Origin: Pseudomonas grandcourensis
Lineage (GTDB): Bacteria > Pseudomonadota > Gammaproteobacteria > Pseudomonadales > Pseudomonadaceae
Direction of reading: 5' to 3'
Length of the DNA: 64,000 nucleotides
Assembly (NCBI RefSeq): GCF_039909015.1
Contig: NZ_CP150919.1
Coordinates: forward strand, 4,502,501-4,566,500
A program made the translations under genes and the position numbers. Below are positions 46,745 through 55,904 of the stretch, piece after piece. The notes under the pieces are model-generated. The model saw nothing but the letters and a program-made list of their open reading frames with translations, was not told where the DNA came from and ran no database searches. Each line of letters opens with the position of its first letter. Position 1 is the stretch's first letter.

Positions 46745-47036
46745 CGCGCTCAAGTAGAGATTTTGAAGGTTTCGAAGGCCAAAATCAGCCCGAAAACCGC
46801 TGATTCACATAATTTATGCAGCTTTTATGGCTTTTTTTAATCGCCCCTTTTCAGGCGCAAAGCCGCTTAAACCGGGGCCTTCAGCCATTCAGCGCAACGA
46901 AAAGTGTGCGATAGCAGAGCAAACAGCTCGCCCGGGGGGCTCCCAAAGCGAACATTTCGACTATGATACCCGGGTGTGCCCAGTTGGCCTGAGCAGCACA
47001 GTACTACTGAAAATATATGTTTCTTGGAGATACACC

Positions 47037-47249
47037 ATGTCTAATCGCCAAACCGGCACCGTTAAATGGTTCAACGATGAAAAAGGCTTCGGCTTCATCA
47101 CTCCTCAAGGTGGCGGTGACGACCTGTTCGTACACTTCAAAGCTATCGAAAGCGACGGTTTCAAAAGCCTGAAAGAAGGCCAGACTGTTTCCTTCGTGGC
47201 TGAGAAAGGCCAAAAGGGTATGCAAGCTGCTCAAGTTCGCCCAGAGTAA
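47037..47249 (+). CDS. Cold-shock domain protein (CspA family)
   Basis: 70 residues from ATG 47037, preceded by TTGGAG. The RNP1-like KGFGFITP and RNP2-like DDLFVHF motifs of the cold-shock beta-barrel are present. It binds single-stranded RNA and DNA as a chaperone. The frame is open upstream to 46827 but those codons are its 5' leader; long leaders are usual for cold-shock messengers. The gap 46745-47036 holds only that leader. A strong terminator follows. Confidence 0.96.
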   Translation: MSNRQTGTVKWFNDEKGFGFITPQGGGDDLFVHFKAIESDGFKSLKEGQTVSFVAEKGQKGMQAAQVRPE

Positions 47250-47268
47250 TTTCCAGGCGCACTAAAAA

Positions 47269-47291
47269 AACCCCGTCCATGTGACGGGGTT
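47269..47291 (+). terminator. Intrinsic terminator after cold-shock gene
   Basis: AACCCCGTC-CATGT-GACGGGGTT stem-loop followed by a run of T to 47295 and preceded by a run of A, so it works in both directions and also serves the convergent lipoprotein gene. Confidence 0.95.
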
Positions 47292-47319
47292 TTTTATGGG
47301 TGAAACAAAAGCCGAACGA

Positions 47320-47640
47320 TCAGCCGCAGTTGACGCGGGTCACTACCCGGCTGGCATCGGTGTTCAGGTTCAGGCGATCGGAACGGTACTCCAGCGTCAC
47401 CATATCGGTTGGCAGCAGGAACCGTGCACTTTGCGCCCCTGCGCGGGTACGCGCCTGCTCAAGCAGTTGCGGCGATGCCTGCTTGCCGATGGTGAACTCG
47501 GCAGCCTTTGCCTCACAGCGACTGTGACCCGTGTCAGTCGTCGCAACATCCGTTGTTGCCGACTCCGTAGAGGGAGTGCTGCAACCGGCCAGCGTGGCAA
47601 CGGCCAACAAAGTACCCAATGACGCGAGCTTCCAAGGCAT
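47320..47640 (-). CDS. Inhibitor I78-family lipoprotein
   Basis: 106 residues. Lipobox LAGC near residue 20 marks a lipoprotein. The mature domain, CEAKAAEFTIGKQASPQLLE, RTRAGAQSARFLLP and the end VVTRVNCG with two cysteines, fits the potato-inhibitor-like I78 family of elastase/subtilisin inhibitors, probably protecting the periplasm against proteases. Convergent with the cold-shock gene. Confidence 0.85.
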   Translation of the reverse strand: MPWKLASLGTLLAVATLAGCSTPSTESATTDVATTDTGHSRCEAKAAEFTIGKQASPQLLEQARTRAGAQSARFLLPTDMVTLEYRSDRLNLNTDASRVVTRVNCG

Positions 47641-47712
47641 GAAGCCTCCTTATTCAATGATTAAGCTGAGATCGTGCGACAACCAGACTGGCGTTTGGTT
47701 TCACAGGGAGCA

Positions 47713-47879
47713 CTAGGGGAGCGTTCTCAATTAGTTTCCCTACCGCACCGGGTCTTAAAGCTGGCCATGCTGCGTTGCAGGCCTTGGAAAGGGAACAACC
47801 ATTCCCAGCGGCCTACGCCTTGCCTGGCCAGCTTTAAGGCGACAACGCGGTGGGGAAACTAATTGAGAACGCCCCCTAG
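47713..47879. mobile_element. 167-base palindromic MITE-like element, CTAG at both ends
   Basis: Terminal inverted repeats of about 33 bases, CTAGGGGAGCGTTCTCAATT (47713 on) against CTAGGGGGCGTTCTCAATTA (47879 back), differ by one inserted base and one substitution. A second nested pair, CTTAAAGCTGGCCA (47754-47767) and its complement (47825-47838), is perfect. CTAG is the target of some IS5-group elements. There is no coding content. Dispersed repeats of this size are known in P. fluorescens genomes. Confidence 0.75.
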
Positions 47880-47968
47880 CACCCTGCCCATGATCCGGAC
47901 GAGCCGCGATTCTGCCTGAGCGCAGCCCTGCCCTTAATCACTGAATCGTGACTGAATATGAACGACGC

Positions 47969-48274
47969 TCAATAGACGTCGATGTAGTCGAAAGGCGGAT
48001 TGGGCCAGTTCTCTTTCAAGGCATTGAAGATTTGCATGACCCAGACTTCATCGCTGGCCGCGACCCGCCCAACATAACCGGAGCCCTTGGCCCAGGTTTC
48101 GAGCCGGAACAACAACCCGTCGATATCGGTACCGCCCACGACGCCCGAGGAGATGTAGGCAATGCCGCCTTTGGTGACCCGCAACTGGGTGTGCTCATCG
48201 TCACTGGCGCCGGCCAGCAACTGACGCACCGCCTCGAGAGTCAGGCCATCCGGGGAGTTCAAATCGATCTGCAC
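47969..48274 (-). CDS. Conserved hypothetical protein
   Basis: 101 residues, no signal peptide or membrane span. MQIDLNSPDGLTLEAVRQLL then QLRVTKGGIAYISSGVVGGT and a Trp-rich end. It looks like a small alpha/beta protein; I believe homologues are common in Pseudomonas, but I cannot name a function. It is divergent from the small gene at 48407. Confidence 0.75.
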   Translation of the reverse strand: MQIDLNSPDGLTLEAVRQLLAGASDDEHTQLRVTKGGIAYISSGVVGGTDIDGLLFRLETWAKGSGYVGRVAASDEVWVMQIFNALKENWPNPPFDYIDVY

Positions 48275-48406
48275 AGCGCGTTCCTTGAGTATTCGTCAGA
48301 GACCAAGTGTCGCACAGCCCTCCTTTCATGCCTAAGTCGACGTGTCAAAAGCCCCGCAAAATGGTTAACTCGGCACTCAGACTTCCCCGACCTCACGAGC
48401 GCCATC

Positions 48407-48598
48407 ATGACCACCGTAAGCATCGACGCTGACATCAAGGCCAAGTGGCAAGACGGCCACAGCTCCTACAGCCCAAGCAGCACGGAAGAGCTCGCCATTA
48501 TCGGTATCGACCTTCTGGTCAGGGACCTTGGAACCGAAGCCGCCCAATCGTTCATCGAACAGATTTTCGAAAAACATCTGTCGGACCAGAAGACCTAA
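48407..48598 (+). CDS. Small conserved hypothetical protein
   Basis: 63 residues from ATG 48407 (MTTVSIDADIKAKWQDGHSS, then TEELAIIGIDLLVRDLGTEA). The longer frame to 47948 is a shadow of the gene on the other strand. No motif is recognised; acidic and probably helical. Convergent with the nucleoside hydrolase gene. Confidence 0.6.
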   Translation: MTTVSIDADIKAKWQDGHSSYSPSSTEELAIIGIDLLVRDLGTEAAQSFIEQIFEKHLSDQKT

Positions 48599-48652
48599 GC
48601 GGTTAGCGCGAGGGAGTGAAACCCGCAGGCGAGCACCTGCGGGAGATGACGC

Positions 48653-49681
48653 TTACTTCAGACGGGCCAGGCGCTCGGCCAGCAGATCGAAGAAACCCTG
48701 GGCGTCGCCGCTTTCTACCCAGAAGGCGTTCTTTGGCGCATTCATGCCGTCATACCAGTCGACGATGGTCTGTCCAAAGGTCGGTCCTTCGCGGCTGTCG
48801 ACCACCACGTTGACCGAACGACCGCTGAACAATTGCGGCTTGAGCAGGTAAGCGACAACCGTGGCGTCATGCACCGGGCCGCCTGGAAGGCCGTAGTGTT
48901 CCATGTCGCCCTTGATGTACTCATTGAGAATATCGCCCACCAGACGGCTGGCGTTGTTGTTCAGCGCGGCAATCTGGTTCAGGCGCGCTTCGCTGGTAAG
49001 GATCTTGTGGGTCACATCCAGCGGCAGATAGGTCAGCTTCACACCACTCTTGAGCACCACTTCGGCCGCGTGCGGATCGGCGAACAGGTTGAACTCGGCC
49101 ACCGGCGTGATGTTGCCGCCGTTGAAGTGCGCACCACCCATGACCACCACTTCCTTGATGCCCCGAACGATACCCGGCTCCTGGATCAACGCCAGGGCCA
49201 GGTTGGTCTGCGGGCCCAGCATGGCGATGGTAATGCTGTGGGGCTCGGCGGATTTCAGGGTATCGATCAGATAGGTGATGGCGCTGCCCTTGGCCAGCCC
49301 CTTCTTTGGCTCATGCACGGCAATGCCCGACAACCCTTCCTTGCCATGAATGTCCTCGGCGTAGATGGGTGTGCGCATCAGGGGCCTGGGCGCCCCCGCA
49401 TAGACCGGAACCTCTTCGCGCCCCGCCCACTCTCGGGCCAGTCGCGCATTGCGCGAGGTCTTGTCCAGGCGAACGTTGCCGGCAACGGTGGTCAATGCCC
49501 GAATATTCAGTTCGTCCGGCGACGCCAGGGCGAACAGCAGGGCAACAACGTCGTCAGCCCCCGGGTCGGTGTCGATGATCAGGTCGATCCTTTGCGCCGC
49601 ATGGGCGTTCGTTACAGTCATCAGGGACAAAAGCAGCAGGCTCCGAAGCAGTGGATGCAGTTTCTGAACATAGCGATACAT
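48653..49681 (-). CDS. Nucleoside hydrolase, probably exported
   Basis: 342 residues from ATG 49681, preceded by AAGGAG. An N-terminal signal-like segment (LLRSLLLLSLMTVTNAHAA) comes before RIDLIIDTDPGADDVVALLF, the Ca-binding Asp cluster of inosine/uridine nucleoside hydrolases. GGAHFNGGNITPVAEFNLFA and the late PGGPVHDATVV (active-site His) complete the family. It splits ribonucleosides into base and ribose, which the ribose transporter and kinase just upstream can take up. It is the last gene of the rbs operon, 43 bases after rbsD. Periplasmic location is unusual for the family. Confidence 0.92.
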   Translation of the reverse strand: MYRYVQKLHPLLRSLLLLSLMTVTNAHAAQRIDLIIDTDPGADDVVALLFALASPDELNIRALTTVAGNVRLDKTSRNARLAREWAGREEVPVYAGAPRPLMRTPIYAEDIHGKEGLSGIAVHEPKKGLAKGSAITYLIDTLKSAEPHSITIAMLGPQTNLALALIQEPGIVRGIKEVVVMGGAHFNGGNITPVAEFNLFADPHAAEVVLKSGVKLTYLPLDVTHKILTSEARLNQIAALNNNASRLVGDILNEYIKGDMEHYGLPGGPVHDATVVAYLLKPQLFSGRSVNVVVDSREGPTFGQTIVDWYDGMNAPKNAFWVESGDAQGFFDLLAERLARLK

Positions 49682-49724
49682 GGCGCACTCCTTGTGCATG
49701 GAAAATCAAAAAACAGACAGCCCG

Positions 49725-50129
49725 TCAAAACGTAACGCCGGCGACCAGCACAATGTTGCAGTACGGCTGGCATTCGCCTGTACGAACAATCGCCTTCGCT
49801 TGTCGGCTCAAGACCTTGAATTGTTCATGGGTGAGCACCTCGCGCCGCCCCAACGCACCCTCGCCGTCCAGCTCTTGCAGCGCGACCAGGGCCGACGGCT
49901 GTTTATCGAATACTTCCTGAGCCAGCACATGGCTTTCGACCTGCATCTCACTGAGCACCACCTTCAAGGTGCTGACAAAATCCGGAATGCCATGGGTCAA
50001 GGCCAGGTCGATCAATTCAACGCCCGGTGGAACCGGCAACCCCGCATCCCCGATGACGACCAAGTCGCCATGTCCCATTGAAGCGATCAGCCGCGACAGC
50101 GCAATGTTGAGCAGGGGTGTCTTTTTCAT
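49725..50129 (-). CDS. rbsD: D-ribose pyranase
   Basis: 134 residues, beginning [20 protein letters not shown] with the catalytic His, and ending [15 protein letters not shown]. It converts beta-pyranose to furanose ribose for the kinase. Its start overlaps the rbsK stop by four bases (ATGA). Confidence 0.96.
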   Translation of the reverse strand: MKKTPLLNIALSRLIASMGHGDLVVIGDAGLPVPPGVELIDLALTHGIPDFVSTLKVVLSEMQVESHVLAQEVFDKQPSALVALQELDGEGALGRREVLTHEQFKVLSRQAKAIVRTGECQPYCNIVLVAGVTF

Positions 50130-51043
50130 AGGGTTTTAAACGCCTGTACATCGCCCAAGGCGGGAATCGAAGGTTGCGCGCCAGCACGGGTGACCGACAG
50201 CGCCGCAGCCACCTGCCCGAAGCGGATCGCCTGCGCCTCATCCTTCCCCGCGGCCAGTGCCGCAGCGAAACCGCCGACGAATGTATCGCCGGCCGCCGTG
50301 GTATCGACAGCCTTCACCACGGGCGCGGGGAAATGTTCGAAGCGTTGGCCATCGGCAAACAGCGAACCTTGCGCACCGAGGGTGATGATCACCTTGCCGG
50401 CGCCCAGGGCAATCAGGCGGGTCGCCGCCGCTTGCGCGGTTTCGAGGGAGTCCACCGACACACCGCTCAGGGCCGATGCCTCGCTCTCGTTCGGAATCAG
50501 GTAATCGATGGAGGCGTACCAGTCCGATGGCAGCGGACGGCTGACCGGTGCCGGGTTAAGGATGACCGTCTTACCCAGCTCGCGGCCGCGCTTGAGCGCA
50601 TGGCCAACAGAAGCATCGGGCACTTCCAGCTGACAGATGAGCACGTCCGCCGCGCGTATCACCGAATCAAAACGGTCAATGGCTTCAGCGGTCAACGCCC
50701 CGTTGGCGCCGGGGACGATCACGATGGTGTTCTGACTGCTGTCGTCGACCACAATCAACGCCACGCCGCTGGAACCGTCAATGGTGCTGACTGCCTGGCA
50801 ATCGATCTGTTCGGCCAACAGCGCCCCGCGCAGCGCGTCACCATAAGCGTCATTGCCCACGCAGCCGATCATCGACACTTGGGCTCCCAGCCGCGCCGCA
50901 GCCACGGCCTGGTTGGCGCCCTTGCCGCCAGAGACGGTGGTAAACGACTGACCGATCAGTGTTTCACCGCCCTTGGGCAAGCGTGGTGCCCGGGTCACCA
51001 GGTCCATGTTCAAACTGCCTATTACCACTACTTTTGCTGGCAT
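50126..51043 (-). CDS. rbsK: Ribokinase
   Basis: 305 residues of the PfkB family. [20 protein letters not shown] opens the sugar-binding site, [15 protein letters not shown] is the first signature, and [13 protein letters not shown] the second, with its Asp as catalytic base. It phosphorylates ribose at O5. It follows rbsR after a 91-base gap with direct repeats. Confidence 0.96.
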   Translation of the reverse strand: MPAKVVVIGSLNMDLVTRAPRLPKGGETLIGQSFTTVSGGKGANQAVAAARLGAQVSMIGCVGNDAYGDALRGALLAEQIDCQAVSTIDGSSGVALIVVDDSSQNTIVIVPGANGALTAEAIDRFDSVIRAADVLICQLEVPDASVGHALKRGRELGKTVILNPAPVSRPLPSDWYASIDYLIPNESEASALSGVSVDSLETAQAAATRLIALGAGKVIITLGAQGSLFADGQRFEHFPAPVVKAVDTTAAGDTFVGGFAAALAAGKDEAQAIRFGQVAAALSVTRAGAQPSIPALGDVQAFKTL

Positions 51044-51089
51044 ACATTGCTACTCATCGATTCTGTTTCGGCGGCGCTTTTGATACAGC

Positions 51090-51139
51090 GGCTTTCTGTT
51101 TTCAACGGCTTTTTGTTTCAACGGCTTTCTGTTTTCAAC
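51090..51139. repeat. Three 16-17 base direct repeats at the rbsR stop
   Basis: GGCTTTCTGTTTTCAAC at 51090 and 51123, and GGCTTTTTGTTTCAAC at 51107, head to tail. The third copy contains the rbsR stop codon, so the array grew out of the end of the gene into the rbsR-rbsK gap. Confidence 0.9.
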
Positions 51140-52154
51140 GGAAGTGGGCAAACACGCCGGCCAGCGGCGCCGTTGACTCACGCATGACGATACTCGGCGT
51201 CACGATCCGCTGATCGGTCGCCAGGCCCGGCGTGGCGATTCGCCGTAAAAGCACTTCGGCGGCCATTTCGCCGAGTTGCAGGATCGATTGCCCGACCGTG
51301 GTCAACGACGGGTAGACATACCGACTCATCTGGATATCGTCGAAGCCGATCACCGATAACTCGCTTGGTACGCGAATATTGCGCTCGGCGGCGGCCCGCA
51401 GCACGCCGATGCCGATCATGTCGTTGGCCGCGAAAATGGCGCTAGGCGGATTGCTTTCCAGCAGAATCGCGGCGGCGCCGTAACCGCCGGTGCTGGTGAA
51501 ATCGCTTTCCAGCATGCGCCCGGGAGAGACTTCGACGCCCGACTCCTTCAAGGCCCGGCGATAACCCGCCAGACGCATCTGCGCCACGCTGGTGTTTTCC
51601 GGCCCGCTGATGGTGGCGATATCCCGGTGCCCCAACTCCAGCAGATGCCGGGTCGCCAGATAGGCGCCGTATTCATGGTCGATGCGTACCAGGTCCGCAT
51701 CGACACCGTCCAGTCCCCGATCGACGATCACCATGGGTGTACGGACGCCTTTCAGACCTTGTACCAGGCCACTGTCGCCACCGGCCGAGGCGACAATCAG
51801 GCCGTCGATGCGTTTTTCCAGCAGCACGCGCAGGTAACTGCGCTGCTTGTCCGGGTTGTCGTCGGAGTTGCACAGGATGACGCAGTAACCGTTTCGTTCG
51901 CAGTAATCCTCGATACCCCGGGCCAGTTCGGCGAAGTACGGGTTGAGGCTATTGGGGACCAACAGGCCGATGGTCGCCGTGGTCTTGGCCTTGAGCGAAC
52001 GGGCCACGGCACTGGGGACGTAGTCGAGGGTCTGGATTGCCGCCTCGACCTTGATCCGGACTTCTTCACTGACCGGACGGGTCTTGTTCACCACATGGGA
52101 AACCGTGGTGTAGGAAATGCCGGCAAGGGCTGCCACATCTTTGATAGTCGCCAT
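51135..52154 (-). CDS. rbsR: LacI-family regulator of ribose operon
   Basis: 339 residues. MATIKDVAALAGISYTTVSH is the LacI helix-turn-helix, followed by the hinge (VPSAVARSLKAKTTATIGLL) and a periplasmic-binding-like ribose domain. It lies inside the operon, 3 bases after rbsC and before rbsK, unlike E. coli where it is last. The perfect operator at 55802-55819 is the likely binding site, giving autoregulation. Confidence 0.95.
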   Translation of the reverse strand: MATIKDVAALAGISYTTVSHVVNKTRPVSEEVRIKVEAAIQTLDYVPSAVARSLKAKTTATIGLLVPNSLNPYFAELARGIEDYCERNGYCVILCNSDDNPDKQRSYLRVLLEKRIDGLIVASAGGDSGLVQGLKGVRTPMVIVDRGLDGVDADLVRIDHEYGAYLATRHLLELGHRDIATISGPENTSVAQMRLAGYRRALKESGVEVSPGRMLESDFTSTGGYGAAAILLESNPPSAIFAANDMIGIGVLRAAAERNIRVPSELSVIGFDDIQMSRYVYPSLTTVGQSILQLGEMAAEVLLRRIATPGLATDQRIVTPSIVMRESTAPLAGVFAHFR

Positions 52155-52157
52155 GAC

Positions 52158-53135
52158 TCAGGTCCGCCGGCTTGCGCGTTGACTGCGATAAGTATCCAGC
52201 ACCACCGCCACCACGATCACCGCGCCGGTAATGATGCGTTTGGTCGGCTCGGTTGCCCCGATCTGCGCCAGCCCCGCGGCCAGCACGGAAATGATCAGGA
52301 CGCCAAAAAACGTGCTGATCACCGAACCGCGCCCGCCCATCAGGCTGGTCCCGCCGATCACGACGGCCGCGATCACCTGCAACTCAAGACCGGAGCCGGC
52401 ATTCGGGTCGGCAGCTTCCAGGCGAGAAATCTGGAACAGCGCGGCAATACCGGCCAGCAACCCCATCAGACTGAAGACCAGGATCTTGTAAGGCTTCGGA
52501 TTGATCCCCGCCAGCCGCACGGCCTCTTCGTTGGTGCCGATCCCGATCAGGTAGCGACCGAACACCGTGCGGGTCAACACGGCCTGGGCGACGAAAATGA
52601 TCAGCAACGCAATGATGAACGACGGCGAAATGCCGAAGGCAATCGGATTGGACAACCAGGCGAATGCATCACCGATGTAGGCCGTACGCGAACCGGTCAT
52701 CTGGTACGCCACCCCACGAGCCATTTCCAGCACGCCCAGGGACACAATGAACGACGGAATCCGCCACGCCACCGTGATCGAGCCGGTGACGGTACCGGCG
52801 AGCGCCGCGACGGCCATGCCCAGCAGCGCCGCCGGCAGCACGCCCCAACCCCAGCCAAGAATCGCCACGCTCACGGTCGAGGCCGCCAGCGCCAGCACCG
52901 AGCCTACCGACAGGTCGATGCCACCGATGATCAGCACAAAGGTCATGCCGACCGCCAGTACCATCAGGTCCGGAATCTGGTTGGCCAGGGTGCTGAACGT
53001 GTCGTAAGACAGGAAATGACTGCTCAGCACCGAGAACAGCACGATCATCGCCAGCAAGGCACCCGCCAGCCCCAGATAGGTGCCCAGGCCGTAGAAGTTG
53101 CCACTGCGGTTGCCGGCGAAAGAAGCGGTTTTCAT
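52158..53135 (-). CDS. rbsC: Ribose ABC transporter permease
   Basis: 325 residues, about ten membrane spans. MVLAVGMTFVLIIGGIDLSV, then GSVLALAASTVSVAIL is the signature of the sugar permease group 2 (RbsC/XylH/AraH). It starts inside the rbsA stop (ATGA). Forms the inner-membrane channel. Confidence 0.96.
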   Translation of the reverse strand: MKTASFAGNRSGNFYGLGTYLGLAGALLAMIVLFSVLSSHFLSYDTFSTLANQIPDLMVLAVGMTFVLIIGGIDLSVGSVLALAASTVSVAILGWGWGVLPAALLGMAVAALAGTVTGSITVAWRIPSFIVSLGVLEMARGVAYQMTGSRTAYIGDAFAWLSNPIAFGISPSFIIALLIIFVAQAVLTRTVFGRYLIGIGTNEEAVRLAGINPKPYKILVFSLMGLLAGIAALFQISRLEAADPNAGSGLELQVIAAVVIGGTSLMGGRGSVISTFFGVLIISVLAAGLAQIGATEPTKRIITGAVIVVAVVLDTYRSQRASRRT

Positions 53136-54685
53136 GGAAGATCCCTAGGCGCGGCTTCAAAGAGCTGCGCATCACGTTTTTGGTAGCCGGCGAAAGCAGC
53201 GGCGAGCAACTCATCCTGGGTCCAGCTGTCGCGATCGAACGTATCGATCAGGCGCCCGGCCGACAGCACACCGATCCGGTCGCAGATCAGCATCAGCTCG
53301 CGCAAATCGCTGGAGACCACCACCAGCGCCTTGCCCTGGCGGGTCAATTCACCCAGCAGGTTGTAGATATCGAACTTGGCGCCGACGTCGATGCCACGGG
53401 TCGGCTCGTCGAACAGCAACACCGAGCAATCGCGCTCCAGCCAACGGCCGATGACGACCTTCTGCTGATTGCCGCCGGACAACTCGGACACCAGCTGTGC
53501 CGGACCGGAACTGCGAATGCGCATGGCGTCGATCTGACGCTGGGCCAGGGCGTTTTCGCCATCGTTGTCGACAAAGCCCGCGCTGGAGATGCCGGGCATG
53601 TTGCCCAAGGCGATATTGGCGCCGATCGACTGCGTCAACAAAAGGCCTTCGCCCTTGCGATCTTCAGTGATCAACGCGATGCCATGCCCGACCGCATCCA
53701 CCGGCGAGCGCACATTGATGACCTTCGCCGGCGCCCCCAGGGCAATCGTGCCGCTGTCGGCGATATCGGCACCGAAGATCAAACGCAGCAACTCGGTGCG
53801 CCCCGCGCCGATCAATCCGGAAATCCCGAAGATCTCTCCGGCACGGACTTCGAACGACACGTCACGAACCTTGTCGGCACGGCTCAGGCCCTTGACCGTC
53901 AACACCGGAGCGCCGATCTTGCGCACCCCCATATCGATGTGTTCGCCGAGCTCGCGACCGACCATCAAGGTCACCAGTTGCTCGCTGTTGTAGTTGGCCA
54001 TCGGCTCGACACAGACCAGGTTGCCATCGCGCAGCACGGCAATGCGCTGCGCGACCCGCGCCAGCTCTTCCAGGCGATGGGAGATGTAGATGATCGATAC
54101 GCCGCGCGCCTGCAGGCGGGTGATCTGCTCGAACAGCATTTCGACTTCGCGGGCAGTGAGCATCGCAGTCGGCTCGTCGAGAATCAGCACATGACAATCG
54201 CCGATCAGGTTGCGGGCGATCTCGACCATTTGCTGGTGGCCGATGCCCAGTTCGCCGACCAGTGTATCCGGGTCAATGGCGTCGAGCCCGACTTGAGCCA
54301 TGGCCTCGATGGCAGCCTTGCGCAATTGCTTGCGACTGATCCAGCCGCCTTTGCTGGGCAGATTGTCGAGAAACAGGTTTTCCGCCACCGACAAGGTCGG
54401 CAGCAGATTGAGTTCCTGCATGACCATGCGGATACCTAGCGCTTCAGCCTGAGCCCGGCTACCTGGGCGATAGTCCTGCCCCTGAAACTGCATCTGGCCG
54501 GTGGTCGGTGTGACCAGCCCGCCAATAATCTTCGAAAGCGTGCTTTTGCCTGCACCGTTCTCGCCGGTCAACGCCAGCACTTCCCCACGCATGAGCGTCA
54601 GGTCGATGCCGGCCAGGACCGGTTGGGCGTAGGTCTTGCCGATACCGCTGACCGAAAGGACAGCGTCCGGAGCGCAAACTGACAT
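53132..54685 (-). CDS. rbsA: Ribose ABC transporter ATPase
   Basis: 517 residues from ATG 54685 (GGAGAG five bases before); the frame is open to 54697. Two fused ATPase domains: the first has GENGAGKST and LGIGHQQMVEIA, the second the degenerate GLIGAGRTELL and LSGGNQQKVVIGRW, the usual arrangement in monosaccharide importers. Energises ribose uptake with RbsB and RbsC. Confidence 0.96.
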   Translation of the reverse strand: MSVCAPDAVLSVSGIGKTYAQPVLAGIDLTLMRGEVLALTGENGAGKSTLSKIIGGLVTPTTGQMQFQGQDYRPGSRAQAEALGIRMVMQELNLLPTLSVAENLFLDNLPSKGGWISRKQLRKAAIEAMAQVGLDAIDPDTLVGELGIGHQQMVEIARNLIGDCHVLILDEPTAMLTAREVEMLFEQITRLQARGVSIIYISHRLEELARVAQRIAVLRDGNLVCVEPMANYNSEQLVTLMVGRELGEHIDMGVRKIGAPVLTVKGLSRADKVRDVSFEVRAGEIFGISGLIGAGRTELLRLIFGADIADSGTIALGAPAKVINVRSPVDAVGHGIALITEDRKGEGLLLTQSIGANIALGNMPGISSAGFVDNDGENALAQRQIDAMRIRSSGPAQLVSELSGGNQQKVVIGRWLERDCSVLLFDEPTRGIDVGAKFDIYNLLGELTRQGKALVVVSSDLRELMLICDRIGVLSAGRLIDTFDRDSWTQDELLAAAFAGYQKRDAQLFEAAPRDLP

Positions 54686-54739
54686 AAAACTCTCCATGCG
54701 CCCGTCCGGCTGGACGAGCGCCGTTGCGTCGCCAGAAGG

Positions 54740-55711
54740 TTACTGTGTGACCGGCTCTTTGGTGACCAACTCTACCGGCGTTTCGATCACGCCATTGGCG
54801 CCGCCATCAACCTTCTCGCCCTTGAGAATCTTCAATGCAGTCTCGATGCCGAACACCGCCTGCCTGGCCGCAAACTGGTCCGCGGTGGCCAGCACGCGAC
54901 CGTCCTTGAGCATTGGCTGGATGGCATTGATGTTGTCGTAGCCGACCACTTGCACCTTGCCGGCCTTGCCCGCGGCGCGCACCGCAGATACCGCACCGAC
55001 CGCCATGCTGTCGTTGCCGGCCAACAGGGCCTTGGTTTGCGGGTATTCGCTGAGAATCGACGCGGCGACCTTGTTGCCCTTGTCGATCTCCCAGTCACCG
55101 GATTGCAGGGACACGACCTTGATCTGCGCCGCCTCCATCGCATCCTTGAAACCTGCGGTCCGCTGCTGGGCATTGGTGGTGGTGGACACACCTTCGATAA
55201 TGCCGACTTCGTCACCAGCCTTCAGCTGCCTGGCCAGGTAATCCCCCACCAGCCGTGCGCCCTTGCGGTTGTCCGGACCTACGAACGGAACATTGATGTT
55301 TTTGCTTTTGACGACGGCGGGGTCCAGCTGGTTGTCGATGTTGATCACGGTGATACCGGCATCGATGGCTTTCTTGATCACCGGGACCATGGCCTTGGAG
55401 TCTGCCGGTGCAATCACCAGTGCATTGACCTTCGCCAGGATCATCTGCTCGACGATGCGCGTCTGGCCTGCGGTGTCGGTTTCATCCTTGATGCCGTTGG
55501 AGATGAGCTCGAATTCGCCGGAGTGATCTTTCTGGTAAGCCTTGGCGCCGTCCTCCATGGTCAGGAAGAACTCATTGGCCAGGGATTTCATGACCAGTGC
55601 GACTTTCGGTTTTTCAGTGGCTTCAGCAAAGGCCGAAGAGACAGGCAGTGCAGCGGATGCGGCAGCCAGCATAGCGACAGCGAGAAGACGTCCAGCGAAT
55701 GGCAGCTTCAT
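54740..55711 (-). CDS. rbsB: Ribose-binding periplasmic protein
   Basis: 323 residues with a signal peptide (LLAVAMLAAASAALPVSSAFA). KPKVALVMKSLANEFFLTME then NALVIAPADSKAMVPVIKKA is typical of the type 1 sugar-binding fold. First gene of the operon, 91 bases downstream of the operator. Confidence 0.96.
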   Translation of the reverse strand: MKLPFAGRLLAVAMLAAASAALPVSSAFAEATEKPKVALVMKSLANEFFLTMEDGAKAYQKDHSGEFELISNGIKDETDTAGQTRIVEQMILAKVNALVIAPADSKAMVPVIKKAIDAGITVINIDNQLDPAVVKSKNINVPFVGPDNRKGARLVGDYLARQLKAGDEVGIIEGVSTTTNAQQRTAGFKDAMEAAQIKVVSLQSGDWEIDKGNKVAASILSEYPQTKALLAGNDSMAVGAVSAVRAAGKAGKVQVVGYDNINAIQPMLKDGRVLATADQFAARQAVFGIETALKILKGEKVDGGANGVIETPVELVTKEPVTQ

Positions 55712-55801
55712 GGGTTCACTCCGATCTTATGATTATTGTGAGCAACGCTTGCGCTGGCGTAAGCTTCACGGCCCACCGCGATGAAAAGCCATCATTGGAG
55801 C

Positions 55802-55819
55802 CGCGCAAACGTTTGCGCG
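55802..55819. promoter_or_regulatory. RbsR operator (perfect LacI-type palindrome)
   Basis: CGCGCAAACGTTTGCGCG, an 18-base perfect palindrome with the LacI-family core GCAAACGTTTGC and a central CG step, upstream of rbsB. A shorter, imperfect relative (GCAAGCGTTGC on the minus strand, around 55743-55753) lies nearer the gene. Confidence 0.88.
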
Positions 55820-55904
55820 AACCAAACTATGCGAACCCTGCCGAATTTTGTCAACGACCTGAAAAGTGCTTTCACAGATGCGTGGCGAAAAAACGGCATT
55901 CAAC

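Noticed and set aside
51627..54439. Long plus frames opposite rbsR, rbsC and rbsA (519 and 419 codons)
   Set aside because: Shadows; composition rich in His, Gln and Arg with no motif.
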